Shown here one piece after another: positions 33,121-42,377 of a DNA stretch of 64,000 nucleotides. A program made the translations under genes and the position numbers. The stretch is from an uncultured Monoglobus sp. GTDB lineage: Bacteria; Bacillota; Clostridia; Monoglobales; Monoglobaceae. Under the pieces are notes generated by a model, which was not told the DNA's origin, did not search any database, and was given only the letters and a program-made list of their open reading frames with translations. The stretch covers positions 1 through 64,000 of the forward strand of contig CANRBF010000002.1 in NCBI GenBank assembly GCA_947628795.1. The letters run 5' to 3'. Position 1 is the stretch's first letter. Each line of letters begins with the position of its first letter.

Positions 33121-34518
33121 TTATACCGTTTCAATTATTTCGTTTATGGTGCGCTCGTCGTCCTCGATAACCTCGAACAATATCTTGCAGAGATAATAGT
33201 ATATGTACTCCAGCTGCTCGGGCGTCACCGCGCCTTTTTGGTATTCCCAGAAAAAGTCCAGACCGCGGGTCTCGGGGTTGTGCATTACGGTCAGATAATA
33301 CGGCTGCGCCGCGACTCCGTTTGACAGCCACTTGGCCTCATAATCTATGTCCTTGAGCATATCGTTGCTCTCGCGGAAAGACATGGGCTGATATGTGAGC
33401 GAGACCGAATCGTAGCTCTCGCCGGGCTGATTCCCGAACCGCTTGCAGATCTCGCCGTTAAGCTTTATCGGGTCATAGTTGGCATGCCTGAAGATCTTGT
33501 TCTGCATCTCCTGTATCTTTCTGATCGAGTCGATATACTTCATGCTGTTGCTGAACTTCATTCGGAATGGGAAGAAGTGTATCCTTGTGCCGCCGCTCTT
33601 TTTCTCAAGCACTGTTCCGCGCCGTGACACAGTCGTCTTTATGCTTATGTCTTCGGCGTATCTGTTGAATTTTGAGAGGTAAGTACGAAGCGCCGAGATC
33701 AGCAGACAGACCATGGGAACGTTCTTTTGTTTGCAGTATTCCATCAGTCTGTTTGAAGGCTCCTCCTCAAGGGAAAAATTGCATATGTCCGCAACAACGG
33801 TCTGAGACGTGACCTTCGCGCTGCGCTTGTCGGGATCGCCGCTTTCCTTGCGGGCCTTATCCAGCCTTGACGGGCCGAGAATATCGGTGAATATCGGCTC
33901 GTCCGACAGCACCGTTTCCTCCCAGAACTGCCTGTCGCGCTCCTCGGCTTTGCTGCCCGCGTACTTTAAGTCCTTTTCAAGTGACTGAATATACGAGCGT
34001 AATTCCTTGGGGTACGGCGTGTCATACAGTGCGTTGCAGTATATCTCGATAACGTCGCTTATAAACACGATGATCGACGATGAATCCCACGCCATGTGAT
34101 CGACCAAAAAGAACACGCCGGTGTAGCCGTTGGGCATCCTAACGTAGTAGAGCCGAAACATCTGGGAGTCAAAGCGTTCCATGGGTATTGTTGTCAGGCG
34201 CTTGAGCTCCGCCTCGGCCTCCTCCTGAGTTTTTCCCCATGAGGCGAAGTCTAAGAACTCGGACTCATTCATCGGCTCACTAGAGAGATACTGGCATATA
34301 TCGCCGTTTTTATCCTTGCGGAACCTGATGTGCGCGGCCTCGTACCTGTCGTATGATTTCAAAAACGCGTCGCGCAGCGCTTCAAAATCCATTTCGCCGT
34401 TCATAAAAATGCTTGTTCCTATGTTGAGTACCTCGGGATGTCCCGAGCATTGCAGCTGTGTGTAAAAGTGCATTTTTTGAGCCGGAGTTAAGGGATAAGT
34501 TTTTGTTTTCTCAGCCAA
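33121..34518 (-). CDS. stand-alone condensation-domain (NRPS C-like) acyltransferase
   Basis: A 465-residue protein with the two-lobed chloramphenicol-acetyltransferase-like fold of NRPS condensation domains. The catalytic motif HHxxxDG appears as VDHMAWDSS (His141, Asp145). The essential second histidine and the aspartate are kept, while the first histidine is Asp and the glycine is Ser. The N-terminal segment YPLTPAQKMHFYTQL matches the C1 motif of such domains. It would join the ACP-bound acyl group to an amine or hydroxyl. The TTG at 34518 lies 5-6 bases after AAGGTGA; a GTG at 34527 falls inside that site. No adenylation or reductase domain is fused. Confidence 0.8.
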   Translation of the reverse strand: MAEKTKTYPLTPAQKMHFYTQLQCSGHPEVLNIGTSIFMNGEMDFEALRDAFLKSYDRYEAAHIRFRKDKNGDICQYLSSEPMNESEFLDFASWGKTQEEAEAELKRLTTIPMERFDSQMFRLYYVRMPNGYTGVFFLVDHMAWDSSSIIVFISDVIEIYCNALYDTPYPKELRSYIQSLEKDLKYAGSKAEERDRQFWEETVLSDEPIFTDILGPSRLDKARKESGDPDKRSAKVTSQTVVADICNFSLEEEPSNRLMEYCKQKNVPMVCLLISALRTYLSKFNRYAEDISIKTTVSRRGTVLEKKSGGTRIHFFPFRMKFSNSMKYIDSIRKIQEMQNKIFRHANYDPIKLNGEICKRFGNQPGESYDSVSLTYQPMSFRESNDMLKDIDYEAKWLSNGVAAQPYYLTVMHNPETRGLDFFWEYQKGAVTPEQLEYIYYYLCKILFEVIEDDERTINEIIETV

Positions 34519-34542
34519 AATAATCACCTTGCCTTATTAAAA

Positions 34543-35481
34543 TTATAAATTTTTTGTCTTGTCAATGAATTCCGCGACAGCTTTTCTGTAGCTTTCGGTG
34601 TCGATAAAATAGCTCTCCGCGTGAGCCGCGTTTTTTATTATCAACAGCTTTTTGTATTTTGAATCAGACACGTCATATATCTCGGGTGCCATGTAAGACG
34701 GCACAAACGTGTCGTTCTCGCCGTGTATAACGAGCAGAGGAAGGGTCGAGCTTTTGACCGCCTCAACCGAGCTCGCGTCCTTGTAGCCGTACTTCGCGAA
34801 AACGCGGCAGTACAGATTCGATATCTGCAAAAGCGGAAACGACGGCAGGTGGTACCATTTGTTTAACACGTGCTTAAACACGTCGTATGCCGATGTGTAG
34901 CCGCAGTCTGCGATGATGCCCTTGACCGAATCGGGTAGTTTAAGCCCGCTCGTCATCAGCACGGTCGCAGCTCCCATGGAAACGCCGTATAAGTATATCT
35001 TTCGTTTGCCGCCGAATTTTTTGTCAAGATATTCGGCCCATTTTTGACAGTCATACCTGTCGAGCGCTCCGAAACCGACATATTTTCCGCCACTTTCGCC
35101 GTGGGCCCTGTCGTCAATCAAAGCAACGTCAAAGCCGAGCCCGTTTAAGTACCGCGTTATATGGCTGAATTGGCTCCTCGAATCCGAGCGATAGCCGTTA
35201 AAGGCCGCAATCAGGCAGCCGTTCGAATTTGCCGCGGGATAATAAAACCCCGCGAGCTTTATTCCGTCAAAGCTCGAAATGCTCATATTCTCGCACCCGG
35301 CCGCGTCGAGCCATTCGCGGCTCTCTTTAAGCAAAAGCCTGTGTTTGTCCCATGAGCCGCCCGACATTTTGGTTGCCGACGCGCTGCTGCCGCTGCGCGG
35401 TATGGTTTTTATAAACAGCACTCCCGCCCCAATCATAAAGCCGAGAGCGATCAGAATAATTGCTCCAAAAATATATAACAT
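34543..35481 (-). CDS. membrane-anchored alpha/beta hydrolase
   Basis: A 312-residue alpha/beta hydrolase. The N-terminus is a single hydrophobic segment (about residues 2-27) placing the catalytic domain outside the membrane or anchored to it. The nucleophile elbow GVSMGA (GxSxG), a later VIHGENDTFVP with the acid, and NAAHAESY with the histidine complete a triad. It is the first gene of the ligase/ACP/condensation operon. It might release, transfer or degrade the product, or act as an independent esterase. The predicted location differs from a classical cytoplasmic type II thioesterase. Confidence 0.85.
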   Translation of the reverse strand: MLYIFGAIILIALGFMIGAGVLFIKTIPRSGSSASATKMSGGSWDKHRLLLKESREWLDAAGCENMSISSFDGIKLAGFYYPAANSNGCLIAAFNGYRSDSRSQFSHITRYLNGLGFDVALIDDRAHGESGGKYVGFGALDRYDCQKWAEYLDKKFGGKRKIYLYGVSMGAATVLMTSGLKLPDSVKGIIADCGYTSAYDVFKHVLNKWYHLPSFPLLQISNLYCRVFAKYGYKDASSVEAVKSSTLPLLVIHGENDTFVPSYMAPEIYDVSDSKYKKLLIIKNAAHAESYFIDTESYRKAVAEFIDKTKNL

Positions 35482-35596
35482 AATTTCACCACTGCTAAAT
35501 TATTTGACAGATAAACAATGTTCGATATTAACCGACTATATGCAGTATCTGTTAATGTATATTATATTTTATAAGAATTTGTTTGTCAAGTATAAA

Positions 35597-35622
35597 ATAA
35601 AAAAGACCCGATCACGGGTCCT
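35597..35622 (-). terminator. terminator of the flavoprotein gene
   Basis: On the minus strand GACCCG, loop TGAT, CGGGTC (35605-35620 on the plus strand), then six T. Confidence 0.85.
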
Positions 35623-35638
35623 TGAAGAGATGTACATA

Positions 35639-36262
35639 TTATCTGATAAAATTGGTTTTTTCTTTCGGCACGGGGTCGGGGTGGTTTATACCGCTTTGCT
35701 TGCCGGCGTCGATCGCTTTGACGAGCCATGCCATATTTCTGCCGAGCAGCCGCATTGTCTGAACGCCCTCGGCGTCCCGCATTACCTCGTCGGGAGTGTT
35801 GCCGTGAACCATGTTCCAGTAGTTCGAGCTGACAACAGGCATCTGGTTGATCGTGAAATATTTGCTCAGCTGATCGAGAGCCGCCGACGCGCCGCCTCTG
35901 CGGCAGCTTGCGACAACCGCGCCGGGCTTGTATGTAAGCTTGCTTCCGGCCGAGTAGAAAAGTCTGTCGGTGAACGACTTTATAGCGCCCGATGACGCCG
36001 CGTAATGCACAGGCGTTCCTATGATTATACCGTCGGCCTCGGCGCACTTTGCTGCAGTCTCGTTGACAGGGTCGCTGTCGAATTGGCATTTGCCGAGCTT
36101 TGCGCACGCGCCGCAGCCGATACAGCCGACGATCGGTTTCGCGCCGACCTGAATTATCTCGGTCTCAACGCCGTTTTTGTTGAGTTCTTCGGCCGCTATC
36201 GAGAGCGCGGTGTATGTGCAGCCCTTCGCGTGGGGGCTTCCGTTGATCAATAAAACTTTCAT
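35639..36262 (-). CDS. NADPH-dependent FMN reductase / iron-sulfur flavoprotein family
   Basis: A 207-residue flavodoxin-fold protein. The N-terminal FMN phosphate loop is INGSPHAKGCTYTAL. A compact cysteine motif CIGCGACAKLGKCQF follows (about residues 47-61), as in iron-sulfur flavoproteins and multimeric flavodoxin WrbA relatives. GTPVHYAASSGAIKSF supplies the flavin ring site. It likely moves electrons from NAD(P)H or ferredoxin to small acceptors in the cytoplasm. It has its own terminator, and is transcribed divergently from the gerA homologue. Partner and substrate unknown. Confidence 0.88.
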   Translation of the reverse strand: MKVLLINGSPHAKGCTYTALSIAAEELNKNGVETEIIQVGAKPIVGCIGCGACAKLGKCQFDSDPVNETAAKCAEADGIIIGTPVHYAASSGAIKSFTDRLFYSAGSKLTYKPGAVVASCRRGGASAALDQLSKYFTINQMPVVSSNYWNMVHGNTPDEVMRDAEGVQTMRLLGRNMAWLVKAIDAGKQSGINHPDPVPKEKTNFIR

Positions 36263-36380
36263 GTATATCTTCCTTTCAATAACAAATTTTGTATATCTTT
36301 ATTATATACAAAAACTTGGGATTAGTCAACCTAAATGTATAATTATGGGAACGAAGGCAAAAATATATTTGGTGATACAA

Positions 36381-37898
36381 GTGATCAACGCGTCAATATC
36401 CGAAAACAAAAGAATAATTAAAGAAATGTTTGACCCCGACAACAACATGGACTTTAATCTGCGCGAGTTTAAGATCGGGTTTAAAAATGAGACAGCCGAC
36501 GGTTTTTTGATATACTACGACGGCATGACGAACCAGAACTACTTAAACCGCGATATTATGCGCTCGCTTTTGACCTGCGATAAGTTTGACGCGTCCGAGC
36601 GCGGACGTAGGGCGGTCGTGACCGAGAGGATAATTTCGGTGGCGCCGCTTTCGATAGTTAACGACTACGACGAGGTCGGCCAAAAGGTGTCGTTCGGCGA
36701 CTGCGCGGTGTTTATCGACGGCTGCGCCTGCTGCTTTTCGGCCGATGTCAAGGGCTGGGACAACAGAGGCGTGGACGCGCCGACGCAGGAAGTCAGCCTC
36801 GCGGGGCCGCAGGAGGCGTTCTCCGAGTCGATTATGACAAACATAGCGCTTGTGCGCAAGATATTGCGCTCGCCGAATACTACAGCCGTGAATATTCCGG
36901 TCGGGAACAGCAACAAGGTCCCGTGCGCCGTGATGTATCTTCGCAATATAGCAAATCCCGATATTGTGGCGGAGGTCAAGCGGCGGCTGAAGGGAATCGA
37001 CACCGAGTATATTTTCTCGTCAAGCGACGTTGAGATGATGATCGAGGACTCGACGTATTTCCCGATGACGCGCACGCTCAAGACCGAGCGCCCTGATAGA
37101 GTGGCGGCTATGCTCGCCGACGGAAAAGTCGCGGTCGTGGTGCAGGGCAGCCCGTTTGCGCTGATATTACCAACCACGACAATGGACCTTATCGAGGCCA
37201 CCGAGGACAACTATGTCAGGGTCCCCGAGGCAAATCTTATGCGTCTGGTGCGCTTGTTCGGTATGGCCGTGTCTGTGCTGCTGTCCGCGCTGTTTATTGC
37301 TGTTATGCTCTACCATCAGGAAGTGCTGCCAACAGATCTGCTGATTGCCATATCCGCCACCCGCGAAAAGGTCCCGTTCCCTCTGATACTTGAGCTCTTG
37401 CTTATGGAGCTGTCGTTTGAACTTATCAAAGAGGCGTCGGTCAGAGTGCCGAACCCGATAGGCAGCACGCTCGGTATAATCGGCGGCCTTATTTTGGGTC
37501 AGGCCGCAGTCGAGGCAAGCATTGTCAGCCCGCTGCTTATAATTATAGTCTCGCTGGGAGGCATAGGCTCATTCTCGACACCGACTCTGTCGCTGTCGCG
37601 CTCGCTCAGTGTGCTTAAATTCATATATATTTTCGCCGCGTACTTTTTCGGTTTGCCCGGTCTCACAGCCGCGGTCATAGCCACGCTCAGCCTGCTGGCG
37701 TCCACCACGACCTTCGGAGTTCCGTTCCTCAGCCGATACAGGGCGGGCGGGCACAGCTCAGAGTCGGTGCTGGTAAAGCCGATCTGGAAAAAGGAAAAGC
37801 GGCCGCCCGAGCTGATGCCGCAGGACGAGATCAAACAGCCCGAGATCAGCCGAAAGTGGAAGTATGACAAAAATAATAAGCGTGGCGATAAGGATTGA
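36381..37898 (+). CDS. GerA-family spore germination protein (A subunit)
   Basis: A 505-residue GerA-family subunit of a nutrient germinant receptor, in the inner spore membrane. A soluble N-terminal domain (to about residue 270), with NREFKIG-like opening and VMYLRNIANPDIVAEVKRRL, leads to a cluster of hydrophobic segments. PFPLILELLLMELSFELIKEASVRVPNPIGSTLGIIG is the family hallmark. The GTG at 36381, 5 bases behind GGTGA, is preferred; an in-frame ATG at 36345 lacks a ribosome site. Five bases separate it from the fused gerB-gerC gene, so the receptor is encoded by two genes. Forespore expression is expected. Germinant unknown. Confidence 0.88.
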   Translation: MINASISENKRIIKEMFDPDNNMDFNLREFKIGFKNETADGFLIYYDGMTNQNYLNRDIMRSLLTCDKFDASERGRRAVVTERIISVAPLSIVNDYDEVGQKVSFGDCAVFIDGCACCFSADVKGWDNRGVDAPTQEVSLAGPQEAFSESIMTNIALVRKILRSPNTTAVNIPVGNSNKVPCAVMYLRNIANPDIVAEVKRRLKGIDTEYIFSSSDVEMMIEDSTYFPMTRTLKTERPDRVAAMLADGKVAVVVQGSPFALILPTTTMDLIEATEDNYVRVPEANLMRLVRLFGMAVSVLLSALFIAVMLYHQEVLPTDLLIAISATREKVPFPLILELLLMELSFELIKEASVRVPNPIGSTLGIIGGLILGQAAVEASIVSPLLIIIVSLGGIGSFSTPTLSLSRSLSVLKFIYIFAAYFFGLPGLTAAVIATLSLLASTTTFGVPFLSRYRAGGHSSESVLVKPIWKKEKRPPELMPQDEIKQPEISRKWKYDKNNKRGDKD

Positions 37899-37903
37899 TG
37901 TTT

Positions 37904-39859
37904 ATGAGAAAATTTAATTTTAGTCTGAGCTGTTTGATACTAAACTGCGTTACGGCAAAGCTGTTCCTTGATTATTCGGGATTTCTGCTGCATAAAAACG
38001 GCAGCGGCGCCGCTCTTGCAATGGCAATATCCGCTTTGCTTTTTTCGATCATTGCGTCAGTAATATATCCGCTGTGCGGCGCGATCCTCAAATTTATTGA
38101 GAGGCGCGCGGTTAAAAAACCTTTGTTCGCCGTTTTGGCGGCGTATTTTATATGTGAAGCGATTTATTATTCATATTCGCTGATAAACGATCTCGGAAAA
38201 AGCGAGTATTTAAACACAACCTGGATACTGATACTTATTGTGTTTGCCGCGGCTGTGTTTATAATTACGCGCGGAGGCAAGGGAGCGCTGTTTAAGCTGC
38301 ACGGCCTGTGCGTTCCCGTTATTGCTGCGGGCCTGATTTTTATTATATTAAACGCCCTGCCTCGCTGCGACGTGTATAACGCGGCGCCGGTCTTGGGAAA
38401 CGGAGGAAGAACCGCCGCTTTATCGGCTTTCAGAAATATTTTCGCGTTTTCGGGGATCATATTGCCCGCGGCATATTTGCTTTTGTTTGACGAAGAGCGA
38501 AAATCAAAGCATATTTTAGCCGCGTCGATGATCGGAGCGTTTCTTTATGCCGTATACTATATCGTTTTATTTTTGTCGATAAACGCGGAATACGCCGCGC
38601 TCGGCGGCGCGGACCTGACGCGCTGCATGGCGGGATTCTCGGGAATGAGCCGCCTCAACATGCGCCTTGACGCGCTTTATATAATTATCAAGACCGCGGC
38701 TGCGATACTTTATATATCGGCGCTTTTGACAGCGGTCAAAAAACTGCTCGCGAACTTAGGATTTCGCGGCAAAAAATTAGGTAAAAGTGCCGCGGCTGTT
38801 TTGCTCTGTGCCTTAATGATAACTCCGCTCGCCGGCTGCGGAGACGCGCGCGATGTTGAAAACACCGCTTATATCATAGCGGCGGGCGTTGATCGTGCGG
38901 ATGCCGCCGACGGCTATAATTTCACGCTCCAGTTTTCAAATCCTCTTAAAAACGGCTCGGACACAAGCGCGGGAACATCGGATGAGGCTGATGATGAAAG
39001 CGGCGGCGGTTCCGAAAAAAAGGCGGTCAGCAATATAACCGTCGATGCGCAAAATATTTTTGAGGCGCTTGAAAAATCAAAGTCATATCTCGGCAAGTCG
39101 GCGGATTTGTCACACATGAAACTTTTGGTGATCTCGGATGACTTGCTGAGCGTTGGGCCGACAGAGGCGGAGGAAATATGCAAAAGCTTTTTGAGCGCCG
39201 ACGAGGTCAGACCCGAGACAAAGCTGTGCGCCGCGGAAAGCGCGAGAGAATATTTGACGTCGGTCGAGCCGGCGATGGAGGAAAGTCCTGCCAGATATTA
39301 CGAGCTGTTGTTTTCCGAAAAGTCGGCGGTTGTCAGCTTTGAAACCAATCTGCTGGAGTTTGTGACCGCTACAGGCGGTTCGGCGCGTATGGCTGAGGTG
39401 ACTGCGAGCGGACTGAACGGCGGCATACTTTTTCCCGTCGGCGCGCCTCCGATATATCTCGGCGGCGATGAATGCAGTCTTTTAAACACCGCGCTCGGAA
39501 AAACCGATGAGCCGATATTTTTTAATACGGCGGAAGGCGCTCCGTATTATGTCCGAGGAAAATGCAGAGCAAAAGCGCGTTCTGACATTGAAAACGGCTG
39601 CATATACGGAAATATAAGTCTGCGCCTCGCTTGCCCGAGAGACGCCTCGGGAAATATCTCACAAAGCGGGCGCGGGCATTTTGAGGAAAGTCTCAGAGAG
39701 ATAATAAAACGTCTGTACGCCGAAGGCGTCGATATATTCGAGTTCAGAAAGCGGGCGAAAATGAATTTCCTGACCGAGACACAATACAATGATTTTATCG
39801 GATCTTCGCCGCCTGTTTTTATCGAAAATCCCGAAATAAAATTTTATTCTATAAATTGA
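37904..39859 (+). CDS. fused GerB-type permease and GerC-type lipoprotein
   Basis: A 651-residue single frame. Residues 1 to about 290 are a GerAB/spore-germination permease-like membrane part with 8-10 hydrophobic segments, a little shorter than free GerAB (about 365). Residues about 293-651 match Ger(x)C: charged KK..GK, a hydrophobic stretch, then the lipobox LAGC (Cys312), DVENTAYIIAAGVDRAD, and a long soluble domain ending in FRKRAKMNFL. In known operons GerAB and GerAC are separate proteins. I see no stop or convincing new start between them. The internal lipoprotein signal could serve as a membrane segment or be cleaved to release GerC. Start 37904 gives 9 bases from AAGGA; 37898 is possible. 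Confidence 0.82.
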   Translation: MRKFNFSLSCLILNCVTAKLFLDYSGFLLHKNGSGAALAMAISALLFSIIASVIYPLCGAILKFIERRAVKKPLFAVLAAYFICEAIYYSYSLINDLGKSEYLNTTWILILIVFAAAVFIITRGGKGALFKLHGLCVPVIAAGLIFIILNALPRCDVYNAAPVLGNGGRTAALSAFRNIFAFSGIILPAAYLLLFDEERKSKHILAASMIGAFLYAVYYIVLFLSINAEYAALGGADLTRCMAGFSGMSRLNMRLDALYIIIKTAAAILYISALLTAVKKLLANLGFRGKKLGKSAAAVLLCALMITPLAGCGDARDVENTAYIIAAGVDRADAADGYNFTLQFSNPLKNGSDTSAGTSDEADDESGGGSEKKAVSNITVDAQNIFEALEKSKSYLGKSADLSHMKLLVISDDLLSVGPTEAEEICKSFLSADEVRPETKLCAAESAREYLTSVEPAMEESPARYYELLFSEKSAVVSFETNLLEFVTATGGSARMAEVTASGLNGGILFPVGAPPIYLGGDECSLLNTALGKTDEPIFFNTAEGAPYYVRGKCRAKARSDIENGCIYGNISLRLACPRDASGNISQSGRGHFEESLREIIKRLYAEGVDIFEFRKRAKMNFLTETQYNDFIGSSPPVFIENPEIKFYSIN

Positions 39860-39884
39860 CAAAATATTTAAACTGTGATATACT
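39856..39884 (+). promoter_or_regulatory. strong promoter of the AbrB-type regulator
   Basis: Consensus TTGACA (39856-39861), a 17-base spacer and TATACT (39879-39884), beginning inside the stop codon of the gerB-gerC gene. Confidence 0.75.
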
Positions 39885-39915
39885 TTGAGAAATTTATTTT
39901 TCGGAGGATCAATAT

Positions 39916-40197
39916 ATGAAAAAAGCTATCAGCAGAGATATGGATATAAACGGCAGGCTTGTCGTTCCGAAAGAGATGCGCAGAGAGCTGATGCTGCGCA
40001 AGCTTGAGGATCCGAACAATCTTGACAAGGACACGGGAGCCGTTGAGGTAAACATGTATATGGACGGCGACCGATTGATCATAGAGAGAAAAAATCCCGC
40101 CTGCGCCTTTTGCGGCACCGAGGATGACATAGCCGTAAAATACAGAAAAAAATATGTCTGCAAATATTGTCTGCATGAGATAAGCGCCAAAAGATAA
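39916..40197 (+). CDS. AbrB/SpoVT-type regulator with C-terminal zinc ribbon
   Basis: A 93-residue swapped-hairpin (AbrB/MazE/SpoVT) DNA-binding protein. The N-terminal barrel motif is RDMDINGRLVVPKEMRREL. A zinc-ribbon tail follows, with CAFCG and CKYC, as in the group of clostridial AbrB regulators. It probably binds as a dimer or tetramer to control transition-phase genes. GGAGG precedes the ATG, and a strong promoter and bidirectional terminator make it monocistronic. Its location between germination genes and the iron/oxidative-stress operon is no proof of what it regulates. Confidence 0.9.
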   Translation: MKKAISRDMDINGRLVVPKEMRRELMLRKLEDPNNLDKDTGAVEVNMYMDGDRLIIERKNPACAFCGTEDDIAVKYRKKYVCKYCLHEISAKR

Positions 40198-40200
40198 AGC

Positions 40201-40229
40201 AAAAGCTCCGCTCGATCGGCGGAGCTTTT
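40201..40229. terminator. bidirectional terminator
   Basis: AAAAGCTCCGC (40201-40211) and GCGGAGCTTTT (40219-40229), an 11-bp perfect stem with T-runs on both strands, ending the AbrB gene (+) and the rubrerythrin fusion (-). Confidence 0.9.
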
Positions 40230-40241
40230 ATATATGAAGAA

Positions 40242-42335
40242 TCAGTAATTCTCGCAGTTTATTTCAAAAAAACTTTGCGGATGAAGGCATACGGGGCAAA
40301 GTTCGGGCGCTTTTGTGCCGACAACGATATGTCCGCAGTTTCTGCACTCCCACACCTTGACTTCGCTTTTTTCAAACACCTGCGCGGTTTCGACATTTTT
40401 GAGCAAGGCTCTGTAGCGTTCCTCGTGGTGTTTTTCAATCGCCGCGACCATTCTGAATTTTTTGGCGAGCTCCGGAAAACCTTCCCTGTCGGCGGTAACA
40501 GCAAATCCCTCGTACATATCGGTCCACTCGTAGTTTTCGCCGTCGGCCGCCGCTTTGAGATTTTCGGGCGTGTTTCCGATACCGTCAAGCTCTTTGAACC
40601 ACAGTTTGGCGTGCTCTTTCTCATTTTCGGCGGTCTTTAAAAACAGAGCCGCCATCTGCTCGTAACCCTCTTTTTTGGCTATCGAGGCGAAATAAGTGTA
40701 CTTGTTTCGCGCCATCGATTCGCCCGCGAACGCCTCGTGCAGATTTTTCTCGGTCTGAGTTCCCGCGTATTTTCCCGATTTGGGAGCGTCTTTGATCTCT
40801 TCAAGCTTGTCGCCCGTCGATTTGCAGAGCGGGCAGACGGGCTCGGTTCCCTCGGGAACCTCAAAAATTTCTCCGCATACTTTGCATTTATATTTTTTCA
40901 TTGATTTTGCCTCCTTTGGTTTGTTTATATTCTCTGTTTCGGTCGGCAGTCCGCCGTGGGCGATGCCTGTGTATTTGGCGATATCCTCGTCGATAGTGAT
41001 AATATCGTCAAGCGACAGATCGTGCATGGACTTATGTCCGGTAACTCTCGCGAAGGTTTTAAGCTCCTCCAGCGAGACGTTCAGGAAATTCGTCACTCTC
41101 TGCGCCGCCGCGTTGACATTGAGCCTTTTGCGCAGCTCGGGGTCCTGAGTGGCGACGCCCACGGGGCAGTTTCCGCTGCCGCATATTCTGTACTGCTGGC
41201 AGGCCGCCGCGATAAGCGCCGCGCTTGCTATAGCCACAGCGTCTGCTCCCATGGCAAGAGCCTTAGCGAAGTCGGATGATACTCTCAGCCCGCCCGTTAT
41301 AATAAGCGCAATGTCCGAGCCGACCGAGTCAAGATATTTTCTTGCGCGGCTCAGCGCGTATATCGTGGGCACGGTCGTTGAATCGCGGAGCATCAAGGGG
41401 CTTGAGCCGGTGGCGCCGCCGCGTCCGTCTATCGTGATAAAATCGGGATTCGCGTACACGCAGTGCTCAAGGTCTCGCTCTATTCTGCCCGCCGCTATCT
41501 TTATGCCTATCGGTCTGCCGCCCGAGCGTTCGCGCAGCATATCGACCATTGCTTTTAGATCCTCTTTTGAATTGATCTCGGGGAATTTGCTCGGGCTTTG
41601 GATATCCTCGCCCGGTTTTTTGCCGCGAATCTTTGCGACCTCGGGCGTCACCTTTTCTCCGGGAAGGTGGCCGCCCATGCCGGGCTTGGTGCCCTGTCCG
41701 ATCTTGATCTCTATCGCGTCGGATGTTCGGAGATTTTCGTCGGTCACGCTGTATTTGTTGGGTATATACTCAAATATGTACTTATATGCCGCGGCCTTTT
41801 CTTCGGGCAGGATCCCGCCCTCACCGCTGCACATGGCGGTTTTCGCCGCGGCGGAGCCTTTTGCCAGCGCGATTTTTACTTCTTTTGAGAGGGCGCCGAA
41901 CGACATGTGTGAAATATAGACCGGGCTTTCAAGAACCATCGGGCGCTTGGCGTGCTTGCCGATAACGGTCTTTGTGTCAATTTCGTCTGCGTCGTTCATT
42001 GGCGGCGGATCCAGCTGCGCGCCGAGCAATAAAATATCATCCCACGAAGGCAGCGGAAGAAGGGTGCCCATCGCGGCGCTGATATACTTGCCGCTGACCG
42101 CCATTTGGTGTATCTCGTCCATGTAGCGGCTGTCGGTCCCGGCGCGGAGATACGCGGGATCGTAGGCGAGATCACCCTCAAACGCGGCAGCGGGCGCGGG
42201 CTTTGCTTTCTCGGCCAAAAGAAAATTTGATGCGGGCTGTTTGCAAACCGGGCAGACCGATATTTCGGATATCGATTTGCCTTCCTTTTCCTCGTCGAAA
42301 ATCGCGCCGCATACCGCGCATTTGTAGATTGCCAT
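40242..42335 (-). CDS. rubredoxin / glutamate-synthase-like FMN / rubredoxin / rubrerythrin / rubredoxin fusion
   Basis: A 697-residue protein in one frame. Residues 1-40 carry a rubredoxin-like pair CAVC and CPVC. Residues about 55-455 match the FMN-binding glutamate-synthase domain ([38 protein letters not shown]). A second rubredoxin-like domain with CKVC and CPLC starts at 479, followed by a rubrerythrin diiron domain ([28 protein letters not shown]), and a third CRNC/CPVC centre closes the protein. The first part and the rubrerythrin normally are separate genes. AAGGAGG precedes the start. It would link a flavin to peroxide reduction through several iron centres. It lies 42 bases after feoB. 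An internal start could also give free rubrerythrin (40242-40901). Confidence 0.85.
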   Translation of the reverse strand: MAIYKCAVCGAIFDEEKEGKSISEISVCPVCKQPASNFLLAEKAKPAPAAAFEGDLAYDPAYLRAGTDSRYMDEIHQMAVSGKYISAAMGTLLPLPSWDDILLLGAQLDPPPMNDADEIDTKTVIGKHAKRPMVLESPVYISHMSFGALSKEVKIALAKGSAAAKTAMCSGEGGILPEEKAAAYKYIFEYIPNKYSVTDENLRTSDAIEIKIGQGTKPGMGGHLPGEKVTPEVAKIRGKKPGEDIQSPSKFPEINSKEDLKAMVDMLRERSGGRPIGIKIAAGRIERDLEHCVYANPDFITIDGRGGATGSSPLMLRDSTTVPTIYALSRARKYLDSVGSDIALIITGGLRVSSDFAKALAMGADAVAIASAALIAAACQQYRICGSGNCPVGVATQDPELRKRLNVNAAAQRVTNFLNVSLEELKTFARVTGHKSMHDLSLDDIITIDEDIAKYTGIAHGGLPTETENINKPKEAKSMKKYKCKVCGEIFEVPEGTEPVCPLCKSTGDKLEEIKDAPKSGKYAGTQTEKNLHEAFAGESMARNKYTYFASIAKKEGYEQMAALFLKTAENEKEHAKLWFKELDGIGNTPENLKAAADGENYEWTDMYEGFAVTADREGFPELAKKFRMVAAIEKHHEERYRALLKNVETAQVFEKSEVKVWECRNCGHIVVGTKAPELCPVCLHPQSFFEINCENY
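40899..40917 (-). promoter_or_regulatory. internal ribosome-binding site and ATG for stand-alone rubrerythrin
   Basis: On the minus strand AAAGGAGG is followed by 8 bases and an in-frame ATG (codon 479) opening [10 protein letters not shown], a typical rubrerythrin/rubredoxin start. The site is read in frame as Lys-Pro-Lys-Glu-Ala and has no stop, suggesting two adjacent genes joined when the first lost its stop codon. Both a long and a short protein may be made. Confidence 0.65.
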
Positions 42336-42377
42336 AAAATTACCTCCTAACTTTATTTATTTTATATTAAATTATAT

